Notes: a model not told the origin generated them from the sequence alone. DNA of 64,000 bases from Serratia fonticola (GCF_001006005.1 NZ_CP011254.1:5642001-5706000), one strand, 5' to 3'. Numbered from the stretch's first letter, positions 49,107-57,306 are shown. Made by a program: numbers and translations.

Positions 49107-50195
49107 ATGAAAAATAAAATGCACTTAGCAGTATTGGGGTTACTATTGCCAGTAGCCAGCACCACATTGGCTGCAGAAATCGTAAATAAAGACGGCAATA
49201 AATTGGATTTATATGGGCAGATTAATGGCGTTCATTATTTCAGTGATAATGCTGGCAGCAGCGGCGATCAGTCCTACACTCGTTTTGGCTTTAAAGGCGA
49301 AACACAAATTAATGATGGCATCATTGGGTACGGCCAGTGGGAATATCAGATTGGGCTGAACGGAGCGGAAACTGGCGAGCAAAGTGGTAACTACACGCGG
49401 TTGGGTTTTGCCGGAGTGAAATTCGGCCCGTTTGGAAGCATCAGCTATGGGCGCAACTACGGTTTACTCTATGATGTGGGAAGCTGGACCGATGTATTAC
49501 CCGAGTTTGGTAATGACAGTTATGAAGCTGCCGATAACTTTATGACCAGTCGGGGCAACGGTATGTTGACCTATCATAATCAGGGTTTGGGGGGGATTAT
49601 TGATGGCCTGAATATTGGCATGCAATATCAGGGAAAGAATCGGGGGGACGACGCTCATCACACGCAAGACCTACAGACACAAAACGGCGACGGATATTCC
49701 TTCTCCACGACCTACGACATTGGTTGGGGACTGAGCGCAGGCGGTGCCTACGCCAATTCGGATCGTACACAGGCACAGCGTAGTTTTGGTATGGCCAATG
49801 GCGATCGTGCCAGAGCCTGGACTCTGGGCCTGAAGTACGATCGGGATAACCTCTATCTGGCAGCAAACTATACCCGCACTCAGAACATGACCTACGTGGA
49901 TGGTGGCAACTACACCGGTTTTGCACCAAAGGTCGATGCCGTCGAAGCCGTGGCACAGTATCACTTTGACTCTGGTATCACTCCTTCTCTTGCCTATTTG
50001 CAATCGCGTGGCAGCGACATGCCTGGCATCGGTGATACCGATCTGGTCAAGTATATAGATATGGCGCTGGGTTATAGCTTCAATGCCAATATGTCGACCT
50101 ATGTAGAGTACAAACTGAACCTGCTGGATAAACATAATGCAGCCGGTTTAAGTGCTGATGATATCGTCGAGACGGGGATTATGTACCAGTTCTGA
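49107..50195 (+). CDS. General porin of the OmpC/OmpF type
   Basis: 362 residues. Signal peptide about 1-22 (ending TLA-AE), then the classic enterobacterial porin start EIVNKDGNKLDLYGQ, beta-strand repeats, L3-like region with GNDSYEAADNFMTSRGN, and the terminal phenylalanine (MYQF) read by the Bam machinery. It is 34 bases after the ATPase gene on the same strand and ends with a terminator, so it is probably the last gene of the permease-ATPase operon. Confidence 0.92.
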   Translation: MKNKMHLAVLGLLLPVASTTLAAEIVNKDGNKLDLYGQINGVHYFSDNAGSSGDQSYTRFGFKGETQINDGIIGYGQWEYQIGLNGAETGEQSGNYTRLGFAGVKFGPFGSISYGRNYGLLYDVGSWTDVLPEFGNDSYEAADNFMTSRGNGMLTYHNQGLGGIIDGLNIGMQYQGKNRGDDAHHTQDLQTQNGDGYSFSTTYDIGWGLSAGGAYANSDRTQAQRSFGMANGDRARAWTLGLKYDRDNLYLAANYTRTQNMTYVDGGNYTGFAPKVDAVEAVAQYHFDSGITPSLAYLQSRGSDMPGIGDTDLVKYIDMALGYSFNANMSTYVEYKLNLLDKHNAAGLSADDIVETGIMYQF

Positions 50196-50217
50196 GAGGC
50201 TAAGCGCTGAACCCCAT

Positions 50218-50250
50218 GCCTGATGAGGCTTGACCTCATTGGGCTTTTTT
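50218..50250 (+). terminator. Intrinsic terminator after the porin gene
   Basis: 11-bp stem (50218-50228 with 50234-50244) with two G-U pairs and a 5-base loop, followed by six T; 22 bases after the porin stop. Confidence 0.88.
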
Positions 50251-50650
50251 ATCGTTTTGAACGGGTAAAAGGTAGCAAGCAAGACATATGAATGAAAGTT
50301 AAAAACAGTGAATACAATCATGTTAGCCGTTTCTTTCCCCATTCCACATTGCCAATAGGCATTTCCCCTTTGAAATTAGAGTATTTATCATAGCGAAACC
50401 AAAGATAACAATCACCACATTGCCTGAATTACCCTCATTTAACGATTTAGTTTCACTTCCATTGCTCCGGGATTTATAGCCAATCATTCATTGAAACTAC
50501 AACCTCGTTGATACTATGTTTAGTTTAAACAACCCTTGCGATAACTATTAATATTAAATTACATTTTGCAGTTCTAAAATACCACTCTGTTATTGAGCTT
50601 CCTGGCCCTTGTGGGTACTATGAGACTCCGATTTGATACAGGATAAAATT

Positions 50651-50704
50651 ATGGACACCGACGGTTCGTTATTCATTGGTTTGTTGAGCCTGCTGGAGGC
50701 TTAG
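50651..50704 (+). CDS. Possible 17-residue hydrophobic peptide
   Basis: MDTDGSLFIGLLSLLEA, with AGGA 8 bases upstream of ATG. The codons after the stop, read in a shifted frame (LGAIVIYCVLKSIRM, ending at a TGA), would extend it into a single-TM peptide like the small membrane proteins found beside ion transporters. Either a short leader, a frameshifted small membrane protein, or chance. Confidence 0.3.
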   Translation: MDTDGSLFIGLLSLLEA

Positions 50705-50743
50705 GCGCAATAGTCATTTACTGCGTCCTGAAAAGTATCCGTA

Positions 50744-50763
50744 TGTGACGTCATCACGTCACA
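50744..50763. promoter_or_regulatory. Inverted repeat upstream of second ATPase
   Basis: Arms TGTGACG (50744-50750) and CGTCACA (50757-50763) around a 6-base centre. The spacing of the TGTGA/TCACA half sites (10 bases) does not suit CRP, which needs 6. Candidate operator for the nearby LysR protein or another regulator. Confidence 0.4.
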
Positions 50764-50973
50764 ACTGCACTTTATTCTTACTTCCTTCAGCGCCTTATAC
50801 TAGGCGATCCCTAGCTGACAGCATCTCTCAATAGCCAGAATTCAACTTACTAATCAGACCAATAAGGCCGCTGGCATTCTCCCGTGTGAATTTTCACGTC
50901 TGGATGTTCCTGTGCAAAACTCAGCGGCATATCCTATTCGCCTATTTGTTTTTTAAAAGATAACCAAGGAAAT

Positions 50974-51762
50974 ATGATGGCCAAGAAAAAAGTATTACTT
51001 ACTGTCAGCAACGTTAGCAAGAGCTTCCAACCTACGGCCCAAAAATCACATTTGGTCCTTAGTGATATCGACCTCAAAGTCTATGATAATGAAGTAGTCA
51101 GCGTATTAGGGAAATCCGGCTCGGGCAAATCCACCCTACTGCGGATCATCTCAGGTTTGATATCTCCTGATTTTGGGGATGTCATGCTGGGTGAGAACAA
51201 AGTCTCAGGCCCTAACCCACAAATCAATATGGTTTTCCAGAACTTTGCTATTTTCCCTTGGTTAACCGTTTATCAAAATATCGCCTTTGGATTGCAGGCA
51301 CAGCATTATTCCCAAGACACCATCGACAAGCAGGTGATAAAAATGCTGAACCTGATTGGTCTGGAAAAATACCGCAATGCTTTCCCACGAGAACTTTCCG
51401 GTGGTATGCGCCAACGGGTGGGGTTTGCCCGTGCGCTCGTCGTCGAACCTGCGTTGCTGCTACTGGATGAACCTTTCTCTTCCCTGGATATTTATACCGG
51501 AGAAAATCTACGCAACGACCTAATGCAGATCTGGTCGACGCGGCAAATAAAAACTCGCTCCATGATTTTAGTAACCCATAGCATAACAGAAGCCGTAATG
51601 ATGTCAGATCGGATTATTTTGTTAGGTTCAGAACCCGGTACCGTGACCGGAAATTATGAAATCACCCTACGGCGTGAGGAGCGGAACAAACGCTCAATGC
51701 AAAGCCTGATCGAAGAAATCAGCGCTGAGCTAAGCCAGCAAATTGCTACTTCGGCCTATTAA
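50974..51762 (+). CDS. ABC ATPase, NitT/TauT (SsuB-like) family, copy 2
   Basis: 262 residues; Walker A GKSGSGKST, signature LSGGMRQR, Walker B LLLDEPFSSLD, switch histidine in THS. It is similar to the ATPase at 48281 over its whole length (PWLTVY-NIAFGL, FPRELSGGMRQRVGFARAL) but clearly diverged, so an old duplication or a heterodimer partner. No permease of its own is present, which suggests it serves the double permease at 46545. ATG 50974 with AAGGAAAT upstream. Confidence 0.92.
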   Translation: MMAKKKVLLTVSNVSKSFQPTAQKSHLVLSDIDLKVYDNEVVSVLGKSGSGKSTLLRIISGLISPDFGDVMLGENKVSGPNPQINMVFQNFAIFPWLTVYQNIAFGLQAQHYSQDTIDKQVIKMLNLIGLEKYRNAFPRELSGGMRQRVGFARALVVEPALLLLDEPFSSLDIYTGENLRNDLMQIWSTRQIKTRSMILVTHSITEAVMMSDRIILLGSEPGTVTGNYEITLRREERNKRSMQSLIEEISAELSQQIATSAY

Positions 51763-51913
51763 AACCAGGCCCTGTGTAAACGCCACTGAACCGTGTTTAC
51801 CAAGGCATAAAATCAATTTCTAATCGCTGTCTGGCAGATGAAAAGTCTGCCATTTTAACTACCTGTTTATCAAGAGCTACCTTTTTATCGGTGTTTCATG
51901 ATAAGCAGATAAC

Positions 51914-52621
51914 ATGTTGGTTTTTATCATGCATTTTATTCAAACATTAATAACGCTATCAACGGCATCTTTACTTGGCGCAATTATTGGCTATGAAAGA
52001 CAGTTCCGGCAACGCACCGCCGGGTTACGCACCAATACACTTGTTGCCACCAGCGCAGCTATTTTTGTACATCTGGCCATGACCATTGATGGCAGTGGGG
52101 GTGCGGTAAGAGTGATTTCTTATGTGGTTTCTGGCGTCGGTTTTCTCGGAGCTGGGGCAATCATGAAAGAAGGAATGAATATCCGCGGCCTGAACACAGC
52201 GGCTACGCTTTGGGGATCGGCAGCCGTCGGTACCTGCGCGGGTTGCGCATTATATGGAGATGCTCTGGCCGCTACGTTATACGTACTGGCTGCCAATACA
52301 CTGCTGCGCCCGATCGTCAATATGGTCAACAAACAACCTTTCAGCGATGTTAACGGTGAATCCACCTACCAGATCTGCGTGATTGCAATTGAACACGAGC
52401 AACGCGAAGCGTTAGCCAAATTCAAACAGGTGATGCAAGCCGAAAACTGCTTTATCTCGCACCTGGATATCGAGCCTTTTGGCGATGATGACGTAGAGAT
52501 CACCGCAACTCTCATGCCCGCCTCTGTCACTACTACGGTACTTGATAAAACCGTCAATACTTTACTTGGCGATAGCATGATGAAGCAGGCCTATTACAGC
52601 AGAATTTGTGGCTCTGGTTAA
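51914..52621 (+). CDS. MgtC/SapB-family inner-membrane protein
   Basis: 235 residues, about the size of Salmonella MgtC (231). The N-terminal half has about five TM segments with the MgtC signatures GAIIGYERQFRQRTAGLRTN, GFLGAGAIMKEGMN and RGLNTAATLWGSAA. The C-terminal half is a soluble ACT-like domain. MgtC inhibits the F-type ATP synthase and aids growth in low magnesium and in macrophages. Here it sits in an ABC transporter cluster instead of with mgtB, so a link to ion or acid stress rather than virulence is inferred. ATG 51914; an internal ATG five codons later is possible. Confidence 0.9.
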   Translation: MLVFIMHFIQTLITLSTASLLGAIIGYERQFRQRTAGLRTNTLVATSAAIFVHLAMTIDGSGGAVRVISYVVSGVGFLGAGAIMKEGMNIRGLNTAATLWGSAAVGTCAGCALYGDALAATLYVLAANTLLRPIVNMVNKQPFSDVNGESTYQICVIAIEHEQREALAKFKQVMQAENCFISHLDIEPFGDDDVEITATLMPASVTTTVLDKTVNTLLGDSMMKQAYYSRICGSG

Positions 52622-52679
52622 AAACGTCACTTAGGGCCCTTTTACACCGCCAATTAAAATATGAATGAAGAGAATTATT

Positions 52680-53555
52680 ATGAAAAGTATGCCGAAATTA
52701 TCTCACCTGACTACTTTTAAAGAAATTGTTTACTGCGGTAGCTTACATGAAACATCAAAAAAGCTGGCTATTTCACAACCGACACTCAGCCGTATTATTA
52801 AAGAACTTGAAGAAAATATAGGCTCGCGTCTTTTGGAACGCAGCAACCGCGGTGTACGGCTCACTGCGGTAGGCGAAGCGTTTTTTCAACGCATTGACGC
52901 TATCACCAATGAGTTAAGGAATACCATTTATGAATTCCGTGGACTGAAAGAAACCGGAGAGAAATTCTTGCGCCTAGGTATGAGCACCTATCCACTGCTA
53001 TGCTATCTCCCCGACGCACTTGAGATCTTTAATCAGCGTTATCCACACAGCCGCATTATCGTGATTGAGGATTGCCCCGAGGGGTTGGTTGCCAAGTTGA
53101 GAAATAACGAACTGGATCTGGTGGTCTGCAACCTCAGCGAGGGGATTAACTGTGTCGATCTGGTAACGCAGGATTTCAAATGTGAAACGTTTTCGCTTTA
53201 TCAAGGGAACAATCAGTCCTCTGATGAGCTGCCGCTGGACGATACAAAGTGGGTAGTCCCGCATTCCTGTACTGCCGGCCGTCTAGCGATGCAAGACTCC
53301 TCTTTCCCGTGCACGCAGCAGGGTAATGTCGTGGAAACTGATTCTTTCCTCGCCACCTGGTGTCTAGTGAAACAGCAGGGTTATCTCGCGCTATTAAGCG
53401 ATCATATCGTGGCACATTACAGCCCACAGCTGAACCTCAAGAAAAAATCTGCTGAAGATATCAATATCAGCGCATGCTTTTATATTATTAAACGTGACGA
53501 GCCCATGACATCGTCCATTACTAACGATTTTACCGAGATCCTGATGGCGATGTGA
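52680..53555 (+). CDS. LysR-family regulator, TdcA-like
   Basis: 291 residues from ATG 52680 (MKSMPKLSHLTTFKEIV), preceded by GAAGAG; an ATG at 52665 would add five residues. Helix-turn-helix region LHETSKKLAISQPTLSRIIKELE at about 23-45, followed by a LysR effector domain with several cysteines. N-terminal sequence resembles TdcA/CynR-type regulators. It lies 58 bases after mgtC on the same strand and is the likely regulator of the ABC-porin-mgtC cluster. Confidence 0.88.
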   Translation: MKSMPKLSHLTTFKEIVYCGSLHETSKKLAISQPTLSRIIKELEENIGSRLLERSNRGVRLTAVGEAFFQRIDAITNELRNTIYEFRGLKETGEKFLRLGMSTYPLLCYLPDALEIFNQRYPHSRIIVIEDCPEGLVAKLRNNELDLVVCNLSEGINCVDLVTQDFKCETFSLYQGNNQSSDELPLDDTKWVVPHSCTAGRLAMQDSSFPCTQQGNVVETDSFLATWCLVKQQGYLALLSDHIVAHYSPQLNLKKKSAEDINISACFYIIKRDEPMTSSITNDFTEILMAM

Positions 53556-53879
53556 ACACGCGGAAAATCACCTGGCGAAGTGGTGCAAGCGCCTAGAAAG
53601 TAAAGACCTGAAGGCCATCTGAAAACGAAAAACCCCAAGCTCATGGGTAAATGGGTTTGGCGTTACGTTAACCCAACTGGAGTGCCATTTTCCTAGGAAA
53701 CTCGGGTCTATTTCGTCAGTGGAATGTACTGAATGCGACGCGTTATGAAAAAACGGCGAGCTCAGCCCGACAGAAAGCGATGTGATTTTCAACCTGCAGC
53801 GTGGTTGAGTAAAGGTAAAGGGGCGTGTTCATCAATTGAACGTCGCCCCTTATCGATTTACCACCATGCCCTCTCCTGA
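53556..53879. other. Gap between LysR gene and YhcN-like gene
   Basis: Holds a hairpin at 53817-53851 near its right end. A 74-codon minus-strand frame at 53568-53792 has no family resemblance or ribosome site and is not called. Confidence 0.4.
53817..53851. terminator. Terminator hairpin between LysR and YhcN-like genes
   Basis: AAGGGGCG pairs with CGCCCCTT, with an inner GTTCA/TGAAC extension and small loop; it sits 28 bases past the minus-strand YhcN-like stop and can serve both strands. Confidence 0.7.
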
Positions 53880-54131
53880 TTATTTATACAAATCCGCGGT
53901 GCCGTAAACATGGTTATTAACGGTAACTGAAGTAATGCGATAGGCACTGGCCCCTCGCTGTTTCGCATCTGCGGCTATCATCTGTTCAAAGCTGCTCAAC
54001 GTTGTCGCCTGGCTGGAAACCTCTCCGATTTTTTGCAACCCTTGTGCAGCACTACTTGTCACCGGCATGGCGGCCATGACACTGCTGCTGGCTGCGGCCA
54101 GTACCAAAGCCAAGATTACATTTTTCATCAT
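53880..54131 (-). CDS. YhcN/BhsA/McbA-family (DUF1471) periplasmic protein
   Basis: 83 residues with a signal peptide of about 21 (cleaved after VMA). The mature part has the DUF1471 pattern LQKIGEVS...A...RGASAYRITSV...N-VYGTADLYK. Such proteins are induced by acid, peroxide, copper or biofilm conditions and affect the cell surface. GAGAGG precedes ATG 54131. Confidence 0.88.
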   Translation of the reverse strand: MMKNVILALVLAAASSSVMAAMPVTSSAAQGLQKIGEVSSQATTLSSFEQMIAADAKQRGASAYRITSVTVNNHVYGTADLYK

Positions 54132-54191
54132 TAAATCCTCTCACTAGCTGGATAATAACCGGCAGCAAAGGCCGCCGACGGGATTACGCTT

Positions 54192-54236
54192 TTACTGGCT
54201 CATGGCATCCTTACCGGTTTGCTGTTGCTTACTCAT
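54192..54236 (-). CDS. Possible 14-residue leader peptide upstream of the YhcN-like gene
   Basis: MSKQQQTGKDAMSQ, with GGAGAG 8 bases before ATG. It ends about 60 bases before the YhcN-like start on the same strand. Glutamine- and lysine-rich, no membrane segment. Its good ribosome site is the only support; it may be a short regulatory ORF or a remnant. Confidence 0.3.
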   Translation of the reverse strand: MSKQQQTGKDAMSQ

Positions 54237-54445
54237 CGGCTCTCTCCTGCCCCCATATCACTTCGATGTGAGAAGTATTCAACGAATTTGTTCCCCAAGA
54301 CCTCACGCAAAGTTAAATAAAATGTGATCACTGCTAAGGTGGGGGGTTGTGTAGACTTCAGTAAGACCTGTAAATCGCGGTGGGAAAAACGGAAAAGGCA
54401 AAACGCTTTTGATCATCGAAGACGACAGCGATACCGTCAATGACA
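54237..54445. other. Non-coding stretch before the IS6 fragment
   Basis: Probably contains the promoter for the YhcN-like gene (minus strand). No gene, repeat or RNA recognised. Confidence 0.35.
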
Positions 54446-54682
54446 TCAATAACCTGCCCTGTCAGCTGTAATTTCCCCGTTTTGGCCCCGGCCACATTCA
54501 AGAACGCCAACCCAACGATGCAGCGTTAAATGGTCAACGACAATACCGCGCTCTGCCATCATCTCATCCAGGTTGTGTAAACGCAGTGAGTAAACCAGAT
54601 ACCAGCGGACGCACTGAGCAATATGCAGGTGACTGAAGACGTTTCGGATCAGTGACATGAGCAGTAACATCACAAAAACCAT
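54446..54682 (-). pseudogene. IS6-family transposase remnant (N-terminal part)
   Basis: The segment CVRWYLVYSL, LDEMMAERGI and VDHLTLHRWV matches the N-terminal zinc/HTH region of IS6 (IS26-like) transposases, which have RWYL-Y-LS-RDLEEMMAERG-SVDHTTI-RWV. After HRWV the match is lost and the DDE catalytic region is absent. A decayed copy lying 109 bases upstream of the first MarT-like gene. Confidence 0.8.
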
Positions 54683-54790
54683 GTGACCTAACAGCGACTT
54701 AATGCATCATAGCCAAAAATAGTTACGGGTTACAGCCTAGTTTTGCACTATAATTAAATTGAGTATAAATAATTATAATTATGGAAGAAT
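54683..54790 (+). promoter_or_regulatory. Promoter region of first MarT-like gene
   Basis: Very AT-rich, TATAAT-like stretches at 54750-54780. The segment CATAGCCAAAAATAG (about 54709-54723) recurs with one change before the second MarT-like gene (about 56317-56331). Confidence 0.5.
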
Positions 54791-55612
54791 ATGTTAAAGC
54801 GATACATTATTGACACAAACCTTGAGTTTTTCCCGCAAAATTCCCAGTTAACTGTTTTAGATGGGGATAATTTTACTATTACTCTTAATACTCCCAGCAG
54901 TCGTTGTCTGGAGCTGCTCATTGAGCGACGTTTTAATCTGGTGCCACAACATGATTTTTATGAGTACGTTTGGGGCGATGAAGGTAAGGATATTTCCGTT
55001 AACACACTCTATCAGAACATTGCATTGCTTCGTAAGGCATTAAAAACCATATCAAAAAAATATGAAGTTATGATACTAACAGTCCCTAAGAAGGGGTTTA
55101 AGTTCAATGAGATTTTTTCTGTATTAGAAAATATTGCCACGGAAGTAGATAACCATTCTTTAACTAGTGACATATCCATAGACTCCCTCACCAGCCACCT
55201 TTCTCATGAAGATACCGTTAATGGAAATAAAACCTCCCCATGGTGGCATAGAACAAATAAAAAACTGAAGGTGTCATTATTTTATGTCTTGAGTATTTTG
55301 GTTGCCATTACTGCTTTAGTGGCTTTTAACTTCTTTTTTGAAAGGAGGGAGATATATCCATTGTTCTATTACACACCCTATACAGATGGATCTACATGCA
55401 GCATATATACTAATGCTAACAATAGTATGTTATCGAGGAGAATTGAAGAGCTTAGCGAGTTAGGTGTCGATTGCGAAACCACACCATACCTCTATATCAC
55501 TATGTTTAGATATAGTACTCGTACCTCTGCAATTGCGTGCCGTTATCCCTTGGAGAACACCAGTTCACCTTTCTGCATTACTTATAACTTGATTGGGAGC
55601 AATGTGAAATGA
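54791..55612 (+). CDS. ToxR/CadC/MarT-like membrane-bound transcription regulator, copy 1
   Basis: 273 residues: N-terminal OmpR/PhoB-type winged helix (about 1-110, ending VPKKGFKFNEIF), a poorly conserved linker, one TM at about 160-182, and a periplasmic domain of about 90 residues with four cysteines. It binds DNA while anchored in the membrane, so it can act on nearby promoters in response to periplasmic signals. Coupled by ATGA overlap to a FidL-like gene. Paralogue at 56470. Low GC, unlike the backbone genes. Confidence 0.85.
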   Translation: MLKRYIIDTNLEFFPQNSQLTVLDGDNFTITLNTPSSRCLELLIERRFNLVPQHDFYEYVWGDEGKDISVNTLYQNIALLRKALKTISKKYEVMILTVPKKGFKFNEIFSVLENIATEVDNHSLTSDISIDSLTSHLSHEDTVNGNKTSPWWHRTNKKLKVSLFYVLSILVAITALVAFNFFFERREIYPLFYYTPYTDGSTCSIYTNANNSMLSRRIEELSELGVDCETTPYLYITMFRYSTRTSAIACRYPLENTSSPFCITYNLIGSNVK

Positions 55613-56076
55613 GAAAGGAATTGCTGGTCCCTGCCGTGTTGGTTCTCTGCTTGCTACCCTTATTGATTTATTACATTTACCCTGACAAAGCAGACAAAAT
55701 AAATATCTCTTGCAATGGCACATTAGTCACCCAAAATGAGCTAATGTCTAGCAGGGTGAGAGTTTCTATATTATTAACTGGAGCGCGTGGAAGGGTCAAC
55801 TTTGACGGAGTTATAAGCAATAAAAAAAACGAAATAATAACTATCCGTAGAGCATCCTCGTTTACGCTACATCACTACGGAAGCATCTATGCCATTGATA
55901 AATCTATCGTTTCGGAGCTTCCAGGAAACATGGCTTCAACTGATTTATTGACGGGTATGTTTCCCGAATTCATGTTATTTAATGATAAGGACTATAGGCT
56001 TAATATGTACAAAGTAGGGAGTAATGGCTACCTTTTTATGAGTGACAAATTCGTTACGCTTTATTGCATCAGTTAA
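55609..56076 (+). CDS. FidL-like membrane partner of the MarT-like regulator
   Basis: 155 residues: an N-terminal TM (about 6-25) and a periplasmic domain of about 125 residues with two cysteines. The size, topology and overlap with a MarT/ToxR-like gene match FidL (Salmonella marT-fidL) and functionally ToxS-like partners. It probably stabilises or modulates the sensor domain of the regulator at 54791. Sequence-level similarity to FidL is judged by eye only. Confidence 0.65.
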   Translation: MRKELLVPAVLVLCLLPLLIYYIYPDKADKINISCNGTLVTQNELMSSRVRVSILLTGARGRVNFDGVISNKKNEIITIRRASSFTLHHYGSIYAIDKSIVSELPGNMASTDLLTGMFPEFMLFNDKDYRLNMYKVGSNGYLFMSDKFVTLYCIS

Positions 56077-56469
56077 TAAATCCGTAGTCGTATTTTTATT
56101 CGTAATAGAACCAGATATGATGAACCTTACCTTTTTCCTGATACAATAGATGGCTGACCCGCGGTATCAACCGAGTGGTACAGATATTCTCACTGGTCTT
56201 TGATTTTGATGCAGGTTTTATCCATTCGCCACTGACGATCCACGGTGCGTTTATGTCGGGGAATGCCTTATCCTTTGAGGATAGGTCTGATGACTTAAAA
56301 ATTAATTATAATTGGCATAGCCAAAAGTAGCCACTTTGAATATGCTTAATTGGCAAGCTATCATGTGATTAAGATCAAGCACCTGTACGTTATAACGAGT
56401 ACCGGCGGAAGGTATGAGAAACTTGTATTTAAATTTATTTGAATTATGCAATCAAAATCTTGGTGAAGA
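56077..56469. other. Gap between fidL-like gene and second MarT-like gene
   Basis: Contains the second IS6 fragment (56118-56262, minus) and, at about 56317-56331, a CATAGCCAAAAGTAG stretch that matches the sequence before the first MarT-like gene. Promoter for the second copy must lie at 56330-56460. Confidence 0.5.
56118..56262 (-). pseudogene. IS6-family transposase remnant (central part)
   Basis: Minus-strand translation gives RQWRMDKTCIKIKDQ, a stop in place of the conserved tryptophan, then EYLYHSVDTAGQ. This matches the first DDE aspartate region of IS6 transposases (SWRMDETYIKVKGQW-YLYRAVD-AG). Frame breaks follow. A dead fragment of a different part of the gene than the one at 54446. 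Confidence 0.75.
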
Positions 56470-57306
56470 ATGCTAAAAAAATACATCATTGACTCAAGCT
56501 TTGAGTTTTGTCCGGCAACATGTCAACTGACTGTTTTCGGTGCTGAAGACTTTATCATTACTCTTCACGTACCTGTCAGCCGGTGTCTGGAACTGCTTCT
56601 TGAGCGGCGTTTTGATCTGGTGTCCCAACATGATTTTTACCAGTACGTTTGGCAGGATGAAGCTAAAAACGTGTCCGTTGACACTCTCTATCAAAGTATC
56701 TCGCTTCTTCGTAAGGCACTGAAAAGCATATCAAAAGAATATAAAGTTATGATATTAACGATCCCGAGGAAGGGATTCAAATTTAATCAGATTTTTTCTG
56801 TGCAGGAGCAAATTGGTGAGACAATAATTGCGTCTTCTTCAAATAGTGGCGTGCTGATAGAAAATATTACCAAAGCCCTTGGGCATGACGATAATGTTAA
56901 TGATCATCCAATTTATCCCATGCAGCATAAAAAAAGGGTCAAATTAAAGAGCCTGTATTATTACATGATGGTAATATTGGCTCTTATTGTCATTTTGTGG
57001 GTAACTTACTTGGTTTTTAAAAATAAGGAGTTATCTCCATTAAGTTCTTACACGCACCATTCTGAAATTTCAGGATGTATCATATATACGGATTCCGCCA
57101 TTTATGATTTACCTGGGAAAATAAAATCGATTAAAGAGTTAGGGGCAGATTGTAAGGTCACTCCTTATATCTATATCACGGCTTTTAGCTATAGCACTCG
57201 TGTATCTGCTGTTTCATGCTACACCCCGATAGAAAGCGAAGCATCATCTGACTGCACTACCTATAACTTGATCGGGGACAGCAATGTTCTGCCATCCCGA
57301 CCTTGA
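56470..57306 (+). CDS. ToxR/CadC/MarT-like membrane-bound transcription regulator, copy 2
   Basis: 278 residues, paralogous to the protein at 54791 from the first residue (MLKKYIID against MLKRYIID) through the winged helix, TM (about 165-187) and cysteine-containing periplasmic domain (ending CTTYNLIG against CITYNLIG). Linker is diverged. No fidL-like gene follows; instead the fimbrial operon converges on it. It may control the fimbrial operon; a duplication product. Confidence 0.85.
   Translation: MLKKYIIDSSFEFCPATCQLTVFGAEDFIITLHVPVSRCLELLLERRFDLVSQHDFYQYVWQDEAKNVSVDTLYQSISLLRKALKSISKEYKVMILTIPRKGFKFNQIFSVQEQIGETIIASSSNSGVLIENITKALGHDDNVNDHPIYPMQHKKRVKLKSLYYYMMVILALIVILWVTYLVFKNKELSPLSSYTHHSEISGCIIYTDSAIYDLPGKIKSIKELGADCKVTPYIYITAFSYSTRVSAVSCYTPIESEASSDCTTYNLIGDSNVLPSRP

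Larger units (their letters stand above)
50251..50973. promoter_or_regulatory. Long region upstream of the second ATPase gene
   Basis: About 720 bases between the porin terminator and the ATPase. It holds a short possible ORF at 50651-50704 and an inverted repeat at 50744-50763 (TGTGACG, 6 bases, CGTCACA). The remainder is AT-rich without recognisable genes. Promoter and operator for the ATPase-mgtC genes must lie here. Confidence 0.5.

Noticed and set aside
50744..50763. CRP site
   Set aside because: The TGTGA and TCACA halves are 10 bases apart; CRP needs 6.
53568..53792. 74-codon minus-strand ORF
   Set aside because: No ribosome site or family; likely chance.
54446..56262. A single IS6 element split by insertion of the MarT-FidL pair
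   Set aside because: For a minus-strand gene the N-terminal part should be at the higher coordinate; here it is at the lower, so a simple split does not work.
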